DNA of 64,000 nt. Source: Bradyrhizobium jicamae. GTDB taxonomy: Bacteria > Pseudomonadota > Alphaproteobacteria > Rhizobiales > Xanthobacteraceae. The stretch is from contig NZ_JAFCKQ010000023.1 in NCBI RefSeq assembly GCF_018130215.1, positions 1-64,000 of the forward strand, read 5' to 3'. The position numbers and the translations under genes were made by a program. Below, piece by piece: positions 25,722 through 35,015 of the stretch. Below the pieces are notes generated by a model that saw nothing but the letters and a program-made list of their open reading frames with translations, did no database searches and was not told the DNA's origin. Positions within the stretch are counted from its first letter, which is position 1. Every line of letters begins with the position of its first letter.

Positions 25722-26927
25722 TCAGCCCGCCGCCGCTGATCTTGGCGCGACACTGACCGCGAGCTTGCCGTAGCGGTCCGTGAACGCCTCGGTGTCGATC
25801 TCCTCGAGCTGGATCGCGCCCGAGAGCACGCCCTGCTTCCAGGCATCATGCTCGGGATCGTTCTGGAACTCCGGCATGACTTCCTTGCCGAACAGTTCGA
25901 GCGACTCGCAGATATGCTCATGCGTGTTCTTGCCGGCCTGATTGAGCAGGATCACCTGGTCGATATGCGAGGTGCGGAAGCGTCGCAGCTTCTTGCGGAT
26001 CGTCTCCGGCGAGCCGATCAGGCCGCCGCGCAGCGCGGCCTCCTGCGCCTCCGGATTCTCGCGCTTCCACTTGTTGTACTCGTCCCACATGTTGACGGTG
26101 CCGGGCGCCGGGCGCTGCCGGTTCTGCGCCTGGCCGTAGTAGCGCAGCGCGAACTGGAAGAAGGTCGCACCATCGGCACGCCGGCGCGCCTCTTCATCCG
26201 TCTCGGCGCACATGAAGAACGACACCAGCGCCATGTTCGGATTGATCTCGTAGTCGGCGAGCTTGTTCAGCCGCTTGGTGATGGCGTTGTAATAGGCGTG
26301 CACCCAGGCATGCGCCGCATCGGCGCTGACGAACTGGAAGCCGAGCGCGCCGAAGCCGTTCTGCCCGGCCCGCTCGATCGTGGGCAATTGCGAGCACGCC
26401 ATCCACAGCGGCGGATGCGGTTTCTGCACCGGCTTCGGCACGACATTGCGCAGCGGGATATCGAAATACTTGCCGTGATGCTCGGTGCCGACCTTGGTGA
26501 ACATCGGGAAGATCGCCTCGACGGCTTCCTCGAACACCTCGCGCTTGGTCTCCATGTCGCGGCCGAACGGCGTCAGCTCGGTGATCGAGGCGCTCTCACC
26601 CATGCCGAACTCGCAGCGCCCGTTGCTGAGCAGATCGAGCACCGCGACGCGTTCGGCGACGCGCGCGGGATGGTTGGTGGTGAGCTGGAAGATGCCGTGG
26701 CCGAGCCGGATCTGCCTGGTGCGCTGGCTTGCGGCGGCGAGGAAGGATTCCGGCGCCGGCGAGTGCGAATATTCCTCGAGGAAGTGGTGCTCCACCACCC
26801 AGGCGTAATCATAGCCGAGGCGATCAGCGGTCTCGAGCTGCGTCAGCGCGTTCTGGTAAAGCCTGAGCTCGTCGCCGTCGCTCCACGGACGCGGCAGTTG
26901 CAGCTCGTAGAAGATGCCGAATTTCAT
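25722..26927 (-). CDS. Luciferase-like (LLM) flavin-dependent monooxygenase
   Basis: A 401-residue protein of the bacterial luciferase-like monooxygenase superfamily. Signatures are MKFGIFYELQLPRPW at the start, GYDYAWVVEHHFLEEYSHSPAPE, RVAERVAVLDLLSNGRCEFGMG and GSPETIRKKLRRF near the C-terminus. It needs reduced FMN and oxygen; the substrate is not evident. A position just before the ssu operon suggests sulfur-compound oxidation, but a strong terminator separates the two. GGGAG lies eight bases before ATG 26927; the longer frame to 27002 lacks support. Confidence 0.88.
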   Translation of the reverse strand: MKFGIFYELQLPRPWSDGDELRLYQNALTQLETADRLGYDYAWVVEHHFLEEYSHSPAPESFLAAASQRTRQIRLGHGIFQLTTNHPARVAERVAVLDLLSNGRCEFGMGESASITELTPFGRDMETKREVFEEAVEAIFPMFTKVGTEHHGKYFDIPLRNVVPKPVQKPHPPLWMACSQLPTIERAGQNGFGALGFQFVSADAAHAWVHAYYNAITKRLNKLADYEINPNMALVSFFMCAETDEEARRRADGATFFQFALRYYGQAQNRQRPAPGTVNMWDEYNKWKRENPEAQEAALRGGLIGSPETIRKKLRRFRTSHIDQVILLNQAGKNTHEHICESLELFGKEVMPEFQNDPEHDAWKQGVLSGAIQLEEIDTEAFTDRYGKLAVSVAPRSAAAG

Positions 26928-27120
26928 GACGTCACTCCCAGGGATTTCCGCAAGGCCTTTTGTTGTTTTGGCCAGTGTATTGCGCGGGCAATGGAAGTCC
27001 ACCCTCCGCCAATTCCGCTTGGCGGGAGGAGCGTCATGTCAGGCGCAACAGCAAGATCGCCTGAAAGCGCGGCAACAGCGTTGCACACGTCGAATCCATC
27101 GCGCCGTCGGCCGAGATTCA

Positions 27121-27134
27121 TTGATCTAGATCAG
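27121..27134. promoter_or_regulatory. FNR/FixK2/NnrR-type box before napE
   Basis: TTGATCTAGATCAG matches the FNR/CRP-family box in 13 of 14 palindromic positions and is centred about 84 bp before the napE ATG. Family knowledge: nap operons of Bradyrhizobium are induced under low oxygen through FixK2-type control. It is nearly identical to the box at 4415. Confidence 0.75.
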
Positions 27135-27211
27135 AGCTTTCCCTGGACGGCCAGATACCTGTTCCGCAGGGCAACGAGGCCCTCCACCCGCAATTTGAAA
27201 CGAGACGACGC

Positions 27212-27391
27212 ATGTCAGCCATTCGCGACAGCGAGAGGCCACGCCGAACGCGCATGGAGATCTTCGCGTTTCTGTTTCTGACGGCCTTTCTGATGCCTGC
27301 CCTGGCGGTCGCTACGGTGGGCAGCTACGGCCTTGCAGTGTGGATCTACCAGATGATGGCCGGTCCGCCCGGTCCTCCGCCGCCGCATTAG
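27212..27391 (+). CDS. napE: Periplasmic nitrate reductase accessory protein NapE
   Basis: A 59-residue single-span membrane protein: a charged start (SAIRDSERPRRTRMEIFAF), one long hydrophobic helix (about 16-46) and a proline-rich end (GPPGPPPPH). This matches the length and position of NapE. Its role is poorly known. It opens the nap operon, 20 bp before napD. Confidence 0.85.
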   Translation: MSAIRDSERPRRTRMEIFAFLFLTAFLMPALAVATVGSYGLAVWIYQMMAGPPGPPPPH

Positions 27392-27410
27392 CGATAACGG
27401 GAGGGGCAAG

Positions 27411-27785
27411 TTGAACAAACGCCACAACGCCATCGATCGCCGCGCCCTGATCACCGGGCGCGTGCTGCCGGCCGACGCCATCGTGTCGCCGCCCGGGGGC
27501 GAAATTGCCAGCATCCTCGTGCAGGCGCGGCCCGATCGCCTCAACGCCGTCGCCTCGGCGATCATGGCCTTGCGTGGCTGCGAAATCTTCGGCCGCGATG
27601 ACAGGGGCAAGCTTGTTGTCGTCGTGGATGCACCGGACGCGGGTTCACTCGGCTCGACCGTCAATACGATCTCGACGCTGCCGGATGTCTACTCCGCCTC
27701 TCTCGTGTTCCACGCCGTCGATGCCGCGGCATCTGATCGACCGGCTTCCGGCGAAAGGACGAGCCATGACCGTGCCCAAGCTTGA
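27411..27785 (+). CDS. napD: NapD chaperone of periplasmic nitrate reductase
   Basis: A 124-residue cytoplasmic chaperone that binds the twin-arginine leader of NapA until cofactor insertion is complete. The core is EIASILVQARPDRLNAVASAIMALRGCEIFGRDDRGKLVVVVDAPD, in part, with the VYSASLVFHAVD strand of the family. The start is TTG 27411, with GGAGGGG five bases upstream. Its end overlaps napA by 20 bp. Confidence 0.9.
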   Translation: MNKRHNAIDRRALITGRVLPADAIVSPPGGEIASILVQARPDRLNAVASAIMALRGCEIFGRDDRGKLVVVVDAPDAGSLGSTVNTISTLPDVYSASLVFHAVDAAASDRPASGERTSHDRAQA

Positions 27786-30276
27786 TCGTCGCCAGGTCCT
27801 GAAGCTGGAAGCCGCCGCAATGGCCGCACTCGCCGGAGGAATTCCGGTCGCGGCGACGGCCGCAAACGTCGTGACCGAACGCAACGAAGCCGAGCTGAAA
27901 TGGGACAAGGCGCCTTGCCGCTTCTGCGGCACGGGTTGCAGCGTGATGGTCGCGACCAAGGACAACCGCGTGGTCGCCACCCATGGCGACATCAAGTCGG
28001 AAGTCAATCGCGGCCTGAACTGCGTGAAAGGCTACTTCCTTTCCAAGATCATGTATGGCCACGACCGCCTGACCAAGCCGATGCTGCGCAAGACCGGCGG
28101 CAAGTACGACAAGGACGGCGAGTTCACGCCGGTCGGCTGGGACGAGGCCTTTGACGTGATGGCGGAGAAGTTCAAGGCCGCATTGAAGAAGCGCGGGCCG
28201 AGCGGCGTCGGCATGTTCGGTTCCGGCCAGTGGACGATCTGGGAAGGCTATGCGGCGTCAAAGCTGTTCAAGGCCGGCTTCCGTTCCAACAATATCGATC
28301 CCAACGCGCGTCACTGCATGGCGTCTGCGGTCGCCGGCATGATGCGGACCTTCGGCATCGACGAACCCTCGGGCTGCTATGACGATATCGAAGCGGCCGA
28401 CGCCTTCGTGCTGTGGGGCTCCAACATGGCGGAGATGCACCCGATCCTGTGGACTCGCGTGGCCGACCGGCGTCTGTCCGCGCCGCAGGTGCAGGTCGCG
28501 GTGCTGTCGACGTTCGAGCACCGCTCGTTCGATCTTGCCGATATCGGGATCGTGTTCACCCCGCACGCGGATCTCTATCTCCTCAACGCCATTGCCAACC
28601 ACATCGTCAAGACGGGACGCGTCAACAAGGACTTCGTCACCGCGCATACCGTGTTCAAGCGCGGCCAGACCGACATCGGTTACGGCCTGCGTCCCGACCA
28701 TCCGCTGCAGAAGAAGGCGACCGGCGCGGCCAAGGCCAATGACTCGACCGACATGAGCTACGACGAGTTCGCCAAATTCGTCGCTGACTTTACGCTGGAG
28801 AAGGCGGCGAAAATGGCGGGCGTGCCGCTCAACCGGATCGAGGCGCTGGCCGAGCTCTACGCCGACCCGAAGACCAAGGTGGTCAGTTTCTGGACCATGG
28901 GCTTCAACCAGCACACCCGCGGCGTCTGGTGCAACAACCTCGTCTACAATCTGCATCTGTTGACCGGGAAGATCTCGACCCCCGGCAACAGCCCGTTCTC
29001 GCTCACCGGCCAACCCTCGGCCTGCGGCACCGCGCGCGAGGTCGGCACCTTCTCGCACCGGCTGCCGGCCGACATGGTGGTGAACAACAAGGAGCACCGC
29101 GACAAGACCGAGAAGATCTGGCAGGTGCCCGAAGGAACCATTCCCGACAAGCCAGGCTATCACGCGGTGCTGCAAAGCCGGATGCTGCGGGACGGCTTGC
29201 TCAATGCCTATTGGGTTCAGGTCAACAACAACCTGCAGGCCGGCCCCAACATCAACGAGGAGATCTATCCGGGCTTCCGCAATCCGGAGAATTTCATCGT
29301 GGTGTCGGATGCCTATCCGACGGTGACGGCGCTGGCAGCCGATCTGATCCTGCCGGCCGCGATGTGGGTCGAAAAGGAAGGCGCCTACGGCAATGCCGAG
29401 CGACGCACCCAGTTCTGGCACCAGCTCGTCAACGCCCCCGGCGAGTCCCGCTCGGACCTTTGGCAGCTCATGGAGTTCTCCAAGCGCTTCAGGATCGAGG
29501 AGGTCTGGCCGGAGGAGCTGATCGCGAAGAAACCCGAGGTGCGCGGCAAGACGCTGTTCGACGTGCTCTACAAGAACGGGCAGATCGACAAATTCCCGCT
29601 GTCCGAGATCGAGGCGGGCTATGCCAATGACGAGTCGAAGGCGTTCGGCTTCTACGTCCAGAAGGGCATCTTCGAGGAATACGCCCAGTTCGGCCGCGGC
29701 CACGGCCACGACCTCGCTCCGTTCGACACCTATCATGGCGAGCGCGGCCTGCGCTGGCCCGTGGTCAACGGGCAAGAGACCCGATGGCGCTTTCACGAGG
29801 GCACCGACCCCTATGTGAAGCAGGGCACAGGCTTCCAGTTCTACGGCCACGCCGACGGCAAGGCGCGCATCTTCGCGCTGCCCTACGAGCCGCCTGCGGA
29901 ATCTCCCGACAGCGAATATCCGTTCTGGCTGTCGACCGGCCGCGTGCTGGAGCACTGGCATTCCGGCAGCATGACGCGCCGCGTGCCGGAGCTCTATCGC
30001 GCCTTTCCGGAAGCGGTCTGCTTCATGCATCCCGACGATGCACAGGACGCGAAGCTGCGTCGCGGCGACGAGGTCAAGGTGATCTCGCGCCGCGGCTTCA
30101 TCCGCGTTCGCCTCGAGACCCGGGGACGCGACCGGCCGCCGCGCGGCCTTGTCTACGTGCCGTGGTTCGACGAATCCAAGCTGATCAACAAGGTGACGCT
30201 CGACGCCACGGATCCGATCTCGCTGCAGACCGACTTCAAGAAATGCGCCGTCCGCATCGAGCGGGTGTCGACATGA
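27766..30276 (+). CDS. napA: Periplasmic nitrate reductase catalytic subunit NapA
   Basis: An 836-residue molybdopterin enzyme reducing nitrate to nitrite in the periplasm. The N-terminus has a twin-arginine signal (LDRRQVLKLEAAAMAALAGG). The [4Fe-4S] cysteines lie in CRFCGTGCSVMV and NRGLNCVKGYF, and the molybdenum cysteine in NARHCMASAVAG. The C-terminus carries the cofactor-binding repeat RGDEVKVISRRGFIRVR. ATG 27766 is chosen because the signal begins there. The stop overlaps napB as ATGA, so the subunits are coupled. Confidence 0.97.
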   Translation: MTVPKLDRRQVLKLEAAAMAALAGGIPVAATAANVVTERNEAELKWDKAPCRFCGTGCSVMVATKDNRVVATHGDIKSEVNRGLNCVKGYFLSKIMYGHDRLTKPMLRKTGGKYDKDGEFTPVGWDEAFDVMAEKFKAALKKRGPSGVGMFGSGQWTIWEGYAASKLFKAGFRSNNIDPNARHCMASAVAGMMRTFGIDEPSGCYDDIEAADAFVLWGSNMAEMHPILWTRVADRRLSAPQVQVAVLSTFEHRSFDLADIGIVFTPHADLYLLNAIANHIVKTGRVNKDFVTAHTVFKRGQTDIGYGLRPDHPLQKKATGAAKANDSTDMSYDEFAKFVADFTLEKAAKMAGVPLNRIEALAELYADPKTKVVSFWTMGFNQHTRGVWCNNLVYNLHLLTGKISTPGNSPFSLTGQPSACGTAREVGTFSHRLPADMVVNNKEHRDKTEKIWQVPEGTIPDKPGYHAVLQSRMLRDGLLNAYWVQVNNNLQAGPNINEEIYPGFRNPENFIVVSDAYPTVTALAADLILPAAMWVEKEGAYGNAERRTQFWHQLVNAPGESRSDLWQLMEFSKRFRIEEVWPEELIAKKPEVRGKTLFDVLYKNGQIDKFPLSEIEAGYANDESKAFGFYVQKGIFEEYAQFGRGHGHDLAPFDTYHGERGLRWPVVNGQETRWRFHEGTDPYVKQGTGFQFYGHADGKARIFALPYEPPAESPDSEYPFWLSTGRVLEHWHSGSMTRRVPELYRAFPEAVCFMHPDDAQDAKLRRGDEVKVISRRGFIRVRLETRGRDRPPRGLVYVPWFDESKLINKVTLDATDPISLQTDFKKCAVRIERVST

Positions 30277-30743
30277 TCAGGTCATTCGGAAGTATTCTGC
30301 TCGTCGCCGCGCTCGCCGTTGCCGCGGGCTCGCTCGCAGCGCAGACCATCAATTCCGGTCTGCGCGGCCCTACCCCGCTGAACGAAGAAGGGCCCGCGCC
30401 GCCGTTGGCACCAACCCGCAACACGGCCGAACGGGAAGCGCGCAACTACCCGGAACAGCCGCCGGTGATTCCGCATTCCATCGACGGCTACCAGATCGAC
30501 ATCCGCGGCAACAAATGCCTGTCGTGTCATGCCCGCGCCCGCACCGCTGAATCGCAGGCGCCGATGGTTTCCATCACCCACTTCATGGACCGTGACGGCC
30601 AGTTCCTCGCCTCGGTGTCGCCGCGGCGCTTCTTCTGCACCGAATGTCACGTCCCGCAGAGCGTCAGCAATCCACCCGTCAGCAACGACTTCGTCGACAT
30701 CGACACGATGTTAGGCCATGCAACACCCGGTGGACGGCGATGA
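30273..30743 (+). CDS. napB: Periplasmic nitrate reductase dihaem cytochrome NapB
   Basis: A 156-residue exported cytochrome with a signal peptide (MIRSFGSILLVAALAVAAGSLAAQ) and two CxxCH haem sites, CLSCH and CTECH. It passes electrons from NapC to NapA. The sequence MVSITHFMDRDG and SPRRFFCTECHVPQ are family features. It overlaps napA and napC by 4 bp each. Confidence 0.95.
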   Translation: MIRSFGSILLVAALAVAAGSLAAQTINSGLRGPTPLNEEGPAPPLAPTRNTAEREARNYPEQPPVIPHSIDGYQIDIRGNKCLSCHARARTAESQAPMVSITHFMDRDGQFLASVSPRRFFCTECHVPQSVSNPPVSNDFVDIDTMLGHATPGGRR

Positions 30744-31378
30744 GCGAGCAGACCGAACCTCTCGCGCAAGAGACGCGGTTCGTTCGCGCGAAGCGTTTTG
30801 CCCTCGAACTGTGGGACGTGCTGATCCACCCAAGCTCGGTGTTCGGTCTCGGCGTCCTGGTGCTGGCCGGTTTCGTGGCCGGCATCATCTTCTGGGGCGG
30901 ATTCAACACCGCCCTCGAACTGACCAATACCGAGAAGTTCTGTACCGGCTGTCACGAGATGCGCGACAATGTGTTCGCGGAGCTGAAGTCCACCATTCAT
31001 TTCACCAACCGGTCGGGCGTCCGCGCGAGCTGTCCGGACTGCCACGTGCCCCACGACTGGACCGACAAGATCGCCCGCAAGATGCAGGCATCGAAGGAGG
31101 TCTGGGGCCATTTGTTCGGAAGCATCGACACGCGCGACAAGTTCGTGGACCGGCGGCTCGAACTCGCGGTGCATGAATGGGCGCGCTTCAAGTCCAATGA
31201 TTCCCTGGAATGCCGCAATTGCCACAGCGCGCAGTCCATGGACATCACCAAGCAGTCGCCGCGCGCGTCGGCTGCCCACCAGCGCTTCCTGTTCACGGGC
31301 GAGAAGACCTGCATCGATTGCCACAAGGGCATTGCGCACCAATTGCCGGACATGCGCGGCGTTCCGGGCTGGCAGTGA
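30740..31378 (+). CDS. napC: Tetrahaem quinol dehydrogenase NapC
   Basis: A 212-residue NapC/NirT-family protein anchored by one membrane helix (about 33-53). It has four CxxCH sites: CTGCH, CPDCH, CRNCH and CIDCH. It takes electrons from ubiquinol to NapB. It closes the operon; no napF, napG or napH is present, which is the usual set for Bradyrhizobium. Confidence 0.95.
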   Translation: MSEQTEPLAQETRFVRAKRFALELWDVLIHPSSVFGLGVLVLAGFVAGIIFWGGFNTALELTNTEKFCTGCHEMRDNVFAELKSTIHFTNRSGVRASCPDCHVPHDWTDKIARKMQASKEVWGHLFGSIDTRDKFVDRRLELAVHEWARFKSNDSLECRNCHSAQSMDITKQSPRASAAHQRFLFTGEKTCIDCHKGIAHQLPDMRGVPGWQ

Positions 31379-31467
31379 GGTCCGCCGTCTTGCGCGGGTC
31401 GCCCGAATGGTTAGGTTGAGGACCTGAGTCGCGGCAATGCCCGCTGGCTCATTCTCCACCGAGCCCC

Positions 31468-32577
31468 ATGACCACCTTTACGCCGCACCAGGATTCCGCG
31501 CTGAACGCCGTTGCCGACTGGCTGAAAGCCAGGCCCGGCAAGAACGGCACGCCGCCGGTGTTCCGCCTGTTCGGCTACGCCGGAACCGGCAAGACCACGC
31601 TGGCCCGCCACATCGCCGAGGGCGTCGACGGCGAGGTGAAATTCGCGGCCTTCACCGGCAAGGCGGCGCTGGTGATGCGCAACAAGGGCTGCGACAATGC
31701 CTCCACCATCCATTCCCTGATCTACCGCGCCCGCGAGTCCGGCGTCGAGCAGCCGAGCTTCGAGCTGTGGGACGATGCGCCGGCCTCGAAGGCCAAGCTG
31801 ATCGTCATCGACGAATGCTCGATGGTCGACGCCGAGCTTGGCCGCGATTTGATGTCATTCGACTGTCCGCTGCTCGTGCTCGGGGATCCCGCGCAATTGC
31901 CGCCGATCCAGGGCGGCGGCTTCTTCACCGATGCCGAGCCGGACGCGATGCTGACCGAGGTGCACCGCCAGGCCCAGGACGATCCGATCGTGCGGATGTC
32001 GATGGATGTCCGCGAGGGCCGCGACCTCGAGATCGGCCGCCATGGCGAGAGCGAAGTGGTTTCGCGCAAGGAGCTCGATCCGGACCGCGTGATGGGCGCC
32101 GATCAGGTGCTGGTCGGCCGCAACAACACCCGCCGCGCCTACAACATGCGGGTGCGGCAGCGACAGAACATCGAGGATCCTCTGCCCGTCGCCGGCGACA
32201 AGCTGGTCTGCCTGCGCAACAACCGCAAGAAGGGCCTGTTCAACGGCGGGCTGTGGCGGGTCAAGGCACGCGCGCAGTCGAAATCCAGGATCATCACCAT
32301 GCGCGTGATGCCGGACGAGGACTTCGGCTACAAGGTCACAAAAGTCTCGGTGCGCGGCGAATGCTTCGACGGCGGCATCGAGGGTATCCCGTGGGAGCAG
32401 CGCAAGCCCTATGACGAGTTCGACTACGGCTATGTGCTGACCGTGCACAAGTCGCAGGGCTCGCAATGGGACGACGTGGTGCTGTTCGACGAGAGCTTTG
32501 CGTTCCAGGACTCGCGCGCAAGGTGGCTCTACACGGGCATCACGCGGGCGGCGAAAAGATTGAGTATTGTGGTCTGA
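31468..32577 (+). CDS. Small RecD/Dda-type SF1 helicase
   Basis: A 369-residue ATPase. Walker A is FGYAGTGKTT (about 35-44), Walker B LIVIDECSMVDAE, motif III LVLGDPAQLPPI and the C-terminal motif VLTVHKSQGSQWDDVVL, ending ARWLYTGITRA. This is the SF1B helicase fold of RecD and phage Dda, reduced to its core. It should bind single-stranded DNA and move 5' to 3' by family analogy. The gene stands alone; the partner or pathway (repair or replication restart) is not shown by the context. Confidence 0.85.
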   Translation: MTTFTPHQDSALNAVADWLKARPGKNGTPPVFRLFGYAGTGKTTLARHIAEGVDGEVKFAAFTGKAALVMRNKGCDNASTIHSLIYRARESGVEQPSFELWDDAPASKAKLIVIDECSMVDAELGRDLMSFDCPLLVLGDPAQLPPIQGGGFFTDAEPDAMLTEVHRQAQDDPIVRMSMDVREGRDLEIGRHGESEVVSRKELDPDRVMGADQVLVGRNNTRRAYNMRVRQRQNIEDPLPVAGDKLVCLRNNRKKGLFNGGLWRVKARAQSKSRIITMRVMPDEDFGYKVTKVSVRGECFDGGIEGIPWEQRKPYDEFDYGYVLTVHKSQGSQWDDVVLFDESFAFQDSRARWLYTGITRAAKRLSIVV

Positions 32578-32775
32578 CGCAGTCATTCCGGGGCGGTTTC
32601 GAAGCAGTCGCGCTACCTCCTTGAACCGGCACCGTTTCCTCACGAAACCGTGTGGCTTCAGCCGTAACAAAACGTCCTTTGCCGCGTATCTTGGGACGTC
32701 AGCGCGAACCGGACCGATTGCGAACTCAGGTCTGCGCTCTAAACTGGCCCCAACCGCTTTTCCCACGAGGAACCC

Positions 32776-33489
32776 ATGTCCCGCTCCCTCAGCCGCCTCT
32801 CGCTTTGCGCCGCCGCGATCGGCGCGCTGGCCGTCGCCGCCTTTGCCGTTGCACCCTCGCGCGCAGCCGAGGATGCCGTGATCATTCCGCCGCCCGCGAC
32901 CGATGCGCAGGAGACGGGCATCAAGACCGCGGTGCTCTCCGGCGGCTGCTTCTGGGGCGTGCAGGGCGTGTTCCAGCACACCGCCGGCGTCACCAGCGCG
33001 GTGTCCGGCTATTCCGGCGGCAGCAAGGCGACCGCGGACTACAACATGGTCTCGACCGGCACCACCGGCCACGCGGAATCGGTCGAGATCAAGTACAACC
33101 CGCAGAAGATTTCCTACGGCAAGATCCTGCAGATCTTCTTCTCGGTCGTGCACGACCCGACCCAGCTCAACCGCCAGGGCCCCGACACCGGAACGCAATA
33201 TCGCTCGGCGATCTTCACGACCAGCGACGAGCAGAAGAAGGTGGCGGATGCCTATATCGCCCAGCTCAATGCGGCGAAGGTCTACAAGAAGCCGATCGTG
33301 ACCAAGGTCGGCACGCTGGAGGGGTTCTATCCGGCGGAGGGTTACCACCAGGACTATCTCACGCTGCACCCGAACCAGCCCTATATTGCCTATAACGACA
33401 TCCCGAAGGTCGAGAACCTGAAGAAGATCTTCGCGGACAACTACATCGAGAAGCCGACGCTGGTGAGCAGCGCGAAGGTCACCAACTGA
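32776..33489 (+). CDS. msrA: Exported peptide-methionine (S)-S-oxide reductase MsrA
   Basis: A 237-residue MsrA with an N-terminal signal peptide (residues about 1-31, ending PSRAAE), so it acts in the periplasm. The catalytic cysteine is in GGCFWGVQ, and GYSGG, HAESVEIKY and YRSAIF are family motifs. GAGGAACCC precedes the ATG. The partner msrB lies 150 bp downstream without a signal peptide. The gap to the upstream helicase holds only one arm of a repeat (about 32580-32597). Confidence 0.93.
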   Translation: MSRSLSRLSLCAAAIGALAVAAFAVAPSRAAEDAVIIPPPATDAQETGIKTAVLSGGCFWGVQGVFQHTAGVTSAVSGYSGGSKATADYNMVSTGTTGHAESVEIKYNPQKISYGKILQIFFSVVHDPTQLNRQGPDTGTQYRSAIFTTSDEQKKVADAYIAQLNAAKVYKKPIVTKVGTLEGFYPAEGYHQDYLTLHPNQPYIAYNDIPKVENLKKIFADNYIEKPTLVSSAKVTN

Positions 33490-33502
33490 CGGAGCAATCT
33501 TC

Positions 33503-33621
33503 CGTCATTGCGAGCCAACCGTCGGGGCATAGCCGCGCCGGATGACAAGATCCGCGAAGCAATCCATGCCGCCGCAAGCGGAAAGATGGATTGCTTCGTC
33601 GATTCGCTTCTCGCAATGACG
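33503..33621. repeat. Two-arm palindromic intergenic repeat (REP-like)
   Basis: Nested inverted repeats: outer 12-bp arms 33503-33514 and 33610-33621, inner 13-bp arms 33555-33567 and 33586-33598. The arms pair perfectly. The repeat lies between msrA and msrB and would fold into a long RNA hairpin if read through. Confidence 0.8.
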
Positions 33622-33639
33622 ACCAACAAAGGAGTTTCC

Positions 33640-34053
33640 ATGTCCGACACCAAGACTGACGGCAAGGTCCGCAAGAGCGAGGCCGAGTGGCGCAAGGAGC
33701 TGACGCCGATGCAATATGCGGTGTTGCGTGAAAAGGCGACCGAGCGCCCCTTCACCGGCGAATACGAACATGATCCCCGCAAGGGCACCTATGTCTGCGC
33801 CGGCTGCGGGCAGGTGCTGTTCGAGTCCGACCAGAAGTTCGACTCCGGCTGCGGCTGGCCGAGCTTCTCCAGGCCTGCGGCGGAAGGCCATATCGACGAG
33901 GAGCGCGATGTCAGCCACGGCATGATCCGCACCGAAGTGCTGTGCTCGAAATGCGACGGCCATCTCGGCCACGTCTTCGACGACGGCCCAGGCCCGACCG
34001 GCCTGCGCTACTGCATCAACTCGGCCGCGCTGAAGCTGAACGAGAAGAAGTAG
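33640..34053 (+). CDS. msrB: Peptide-methionine (R)-S-oxide reductase MsrB
   Basis: A 137-residue MsrB without a leader, therefore cytosolic. It has the zinc knuckles CAGC and CSKC, the motif FDSGCGWPSFSRP, and the catalytic cysteine in LRYCINSAAL. AAAGGAG precedes ATG 33640. It repairs the R epimer of methionine sulfoxide, complementing the S-specific exported MsrA upstream. Confidence 0.95.
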   Translation: MSDTKTDGKVRKSEAEWRKELTPMQYAVLREKATERPFTGEYEHDPRKGTYVCAGCGQVLFESDQKFDSGCGWPSFSRPAAEGHIDEERDVSHGMIRTEVLCSKCDGHLGHVFDDGPGPTGLRYCINSAALKLNEKK

Positions 34054-34140
34054 CACCGCCGACCGGCTTGGCTTCGAACGCATTCCCGCCCCGCACGACC
34101 AAGGACCGGTCGTGCGGGATTCTTGTTTGGCTGCATCATT

Positions 34141-34207
34141 TTCCGGGGCATGCGCCGCATCGAATTATCTCGGGATTCCGGGTTCAGTCCTGCGGACCAC
34201 CCCGGAA
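34141..34207. repeat. Degenerate REP-like repeat
   Basis: TTCCGGGG (34141-34148) pairs with CCCCGGAA (34200-34207), and a partial inner arm (around 34174-34185) resembles the perfect repeat at 56784-56859. This is a decayed copy of that family. Confidence 0.65.
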
Positions 34208-34312
34208 TGACGACGAAAATTATCGGACATCAGCCCGAATTGTGCTTTGATCTCCTCAGCGGGGCCGTCGGCGTCTCGCCGTGCGGCCGCCGCCCTGAAC
34301 GAGGAGGGCGCC

Positions 34313-34477
34313 ATGTCGCTCGGATTGATCCTCATCATCCTCCTGCTCATCATCTTGCTCGGCGGCTATAGCGGCCGTATCCGGGGCTATGGCTACGGCC
34401 TCGGCCACTCCGGAATGGGGCTTTTCGGGGTGATTTTGATCGTGGTCGTGATCCTCGCGTGGCTCGACAAGCTGTAA
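34313..34477 (+). CDS. DUF3309 small membrane protein
   Basis: A 54-residue protein with two hydrophobic segments around a glycine- and tyrosine-rich loop (GGYSGRIRGYGYGLGHSGMG), the DUF3309 pattern. GAGGAGG lies five bases before ATG 34313. Function unknown; common in alphaproteobacteria as a stress-associated membrane peptide. Confidence 0.85.
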   Translation: MSLGLILIILLLIILLGGYSGRIRGYGYGLGHSGMGLFGVILIVVVILAWLDKL

Positions 34478-34687
34478 AAGCTGCAAGCCATTGAAATATA
34501 ACGATTTACAAAATCGGTTCCGATGCTATGCGCGGATTCGGCATGTGCCTTGCCGGGCCGGTTCTGGGGTCGCATTTTTGTCAAAGAAGCCTATATTAGG
34601 GGTCGAAATGATGCGTACGGCGCGCCGCCCGTAGCGGCCTACCGTCCCCCAAAAATCCACTTCGCCCGCTCTAGCCGCCATGAAGAT

Positions 34688-34993
34688 ATGAGGTCGTCGA
34701 CCATGCGTCCTATGCGTCCGTTCAACTACAACACATCTGCCGAGCTGTTCCCCGCTGCGATCCGCAAGAAGAAGCGCGCCGGGTTTGCCTATCGCCGCTT
34801 CGGCACTGCCGCCGAGGCCGTGCAGTTCGCGATGGAGCAGTTGCCGGCGGATTCGCTGAACGGCGCCTATCTGCAGGTCGAGGAAGCGCGTTTCGACCAG
34901 AACGGCATCCGATCGCTCTATGAGAGCGAGGCCTTCCCGCTGCCGCGCCGTCCGCGCCCTGCCCCGGCCCAGACCGACGCCGACGCGGCCTGA
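34688..34993 (+). CDS. Conserved small protein of unknown function
   Basis: A 101-residue protein starting MRSSTMRPMRPFNYNTSAEL, with FPAAIRKKKRAGFAYRRF, a helical AAEAVQFAMEQLP and a polar, proline-rich end. No signal peptide or membrane segment. ATG 34703 or 34712 may be the true start. A strong terminator follows at 35016. I recognise no domain; the basic patch after residue 25 could bind nucleic acid (inference). Confidence 0.7.
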   Translation: MRSSTMRPMRPFNYNTSAELFPAAIRKKKRAGFAYRRFGTAAEAVQFAMEQLPADSLNGAYLQVEEARFDQNGIRSLYESEAFPLPRRPRPAPAQTDADAA

Positions 34994-35015
34994 TCAGTCT
35001 CTCCTGCCCTTAACG

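Noticed and set aside
28258..30030. A 590-codon minus-strand frame inside napA
   Set aside because: It lies fully inside the well-defined NapA coding sequence and has no recognisable domain.
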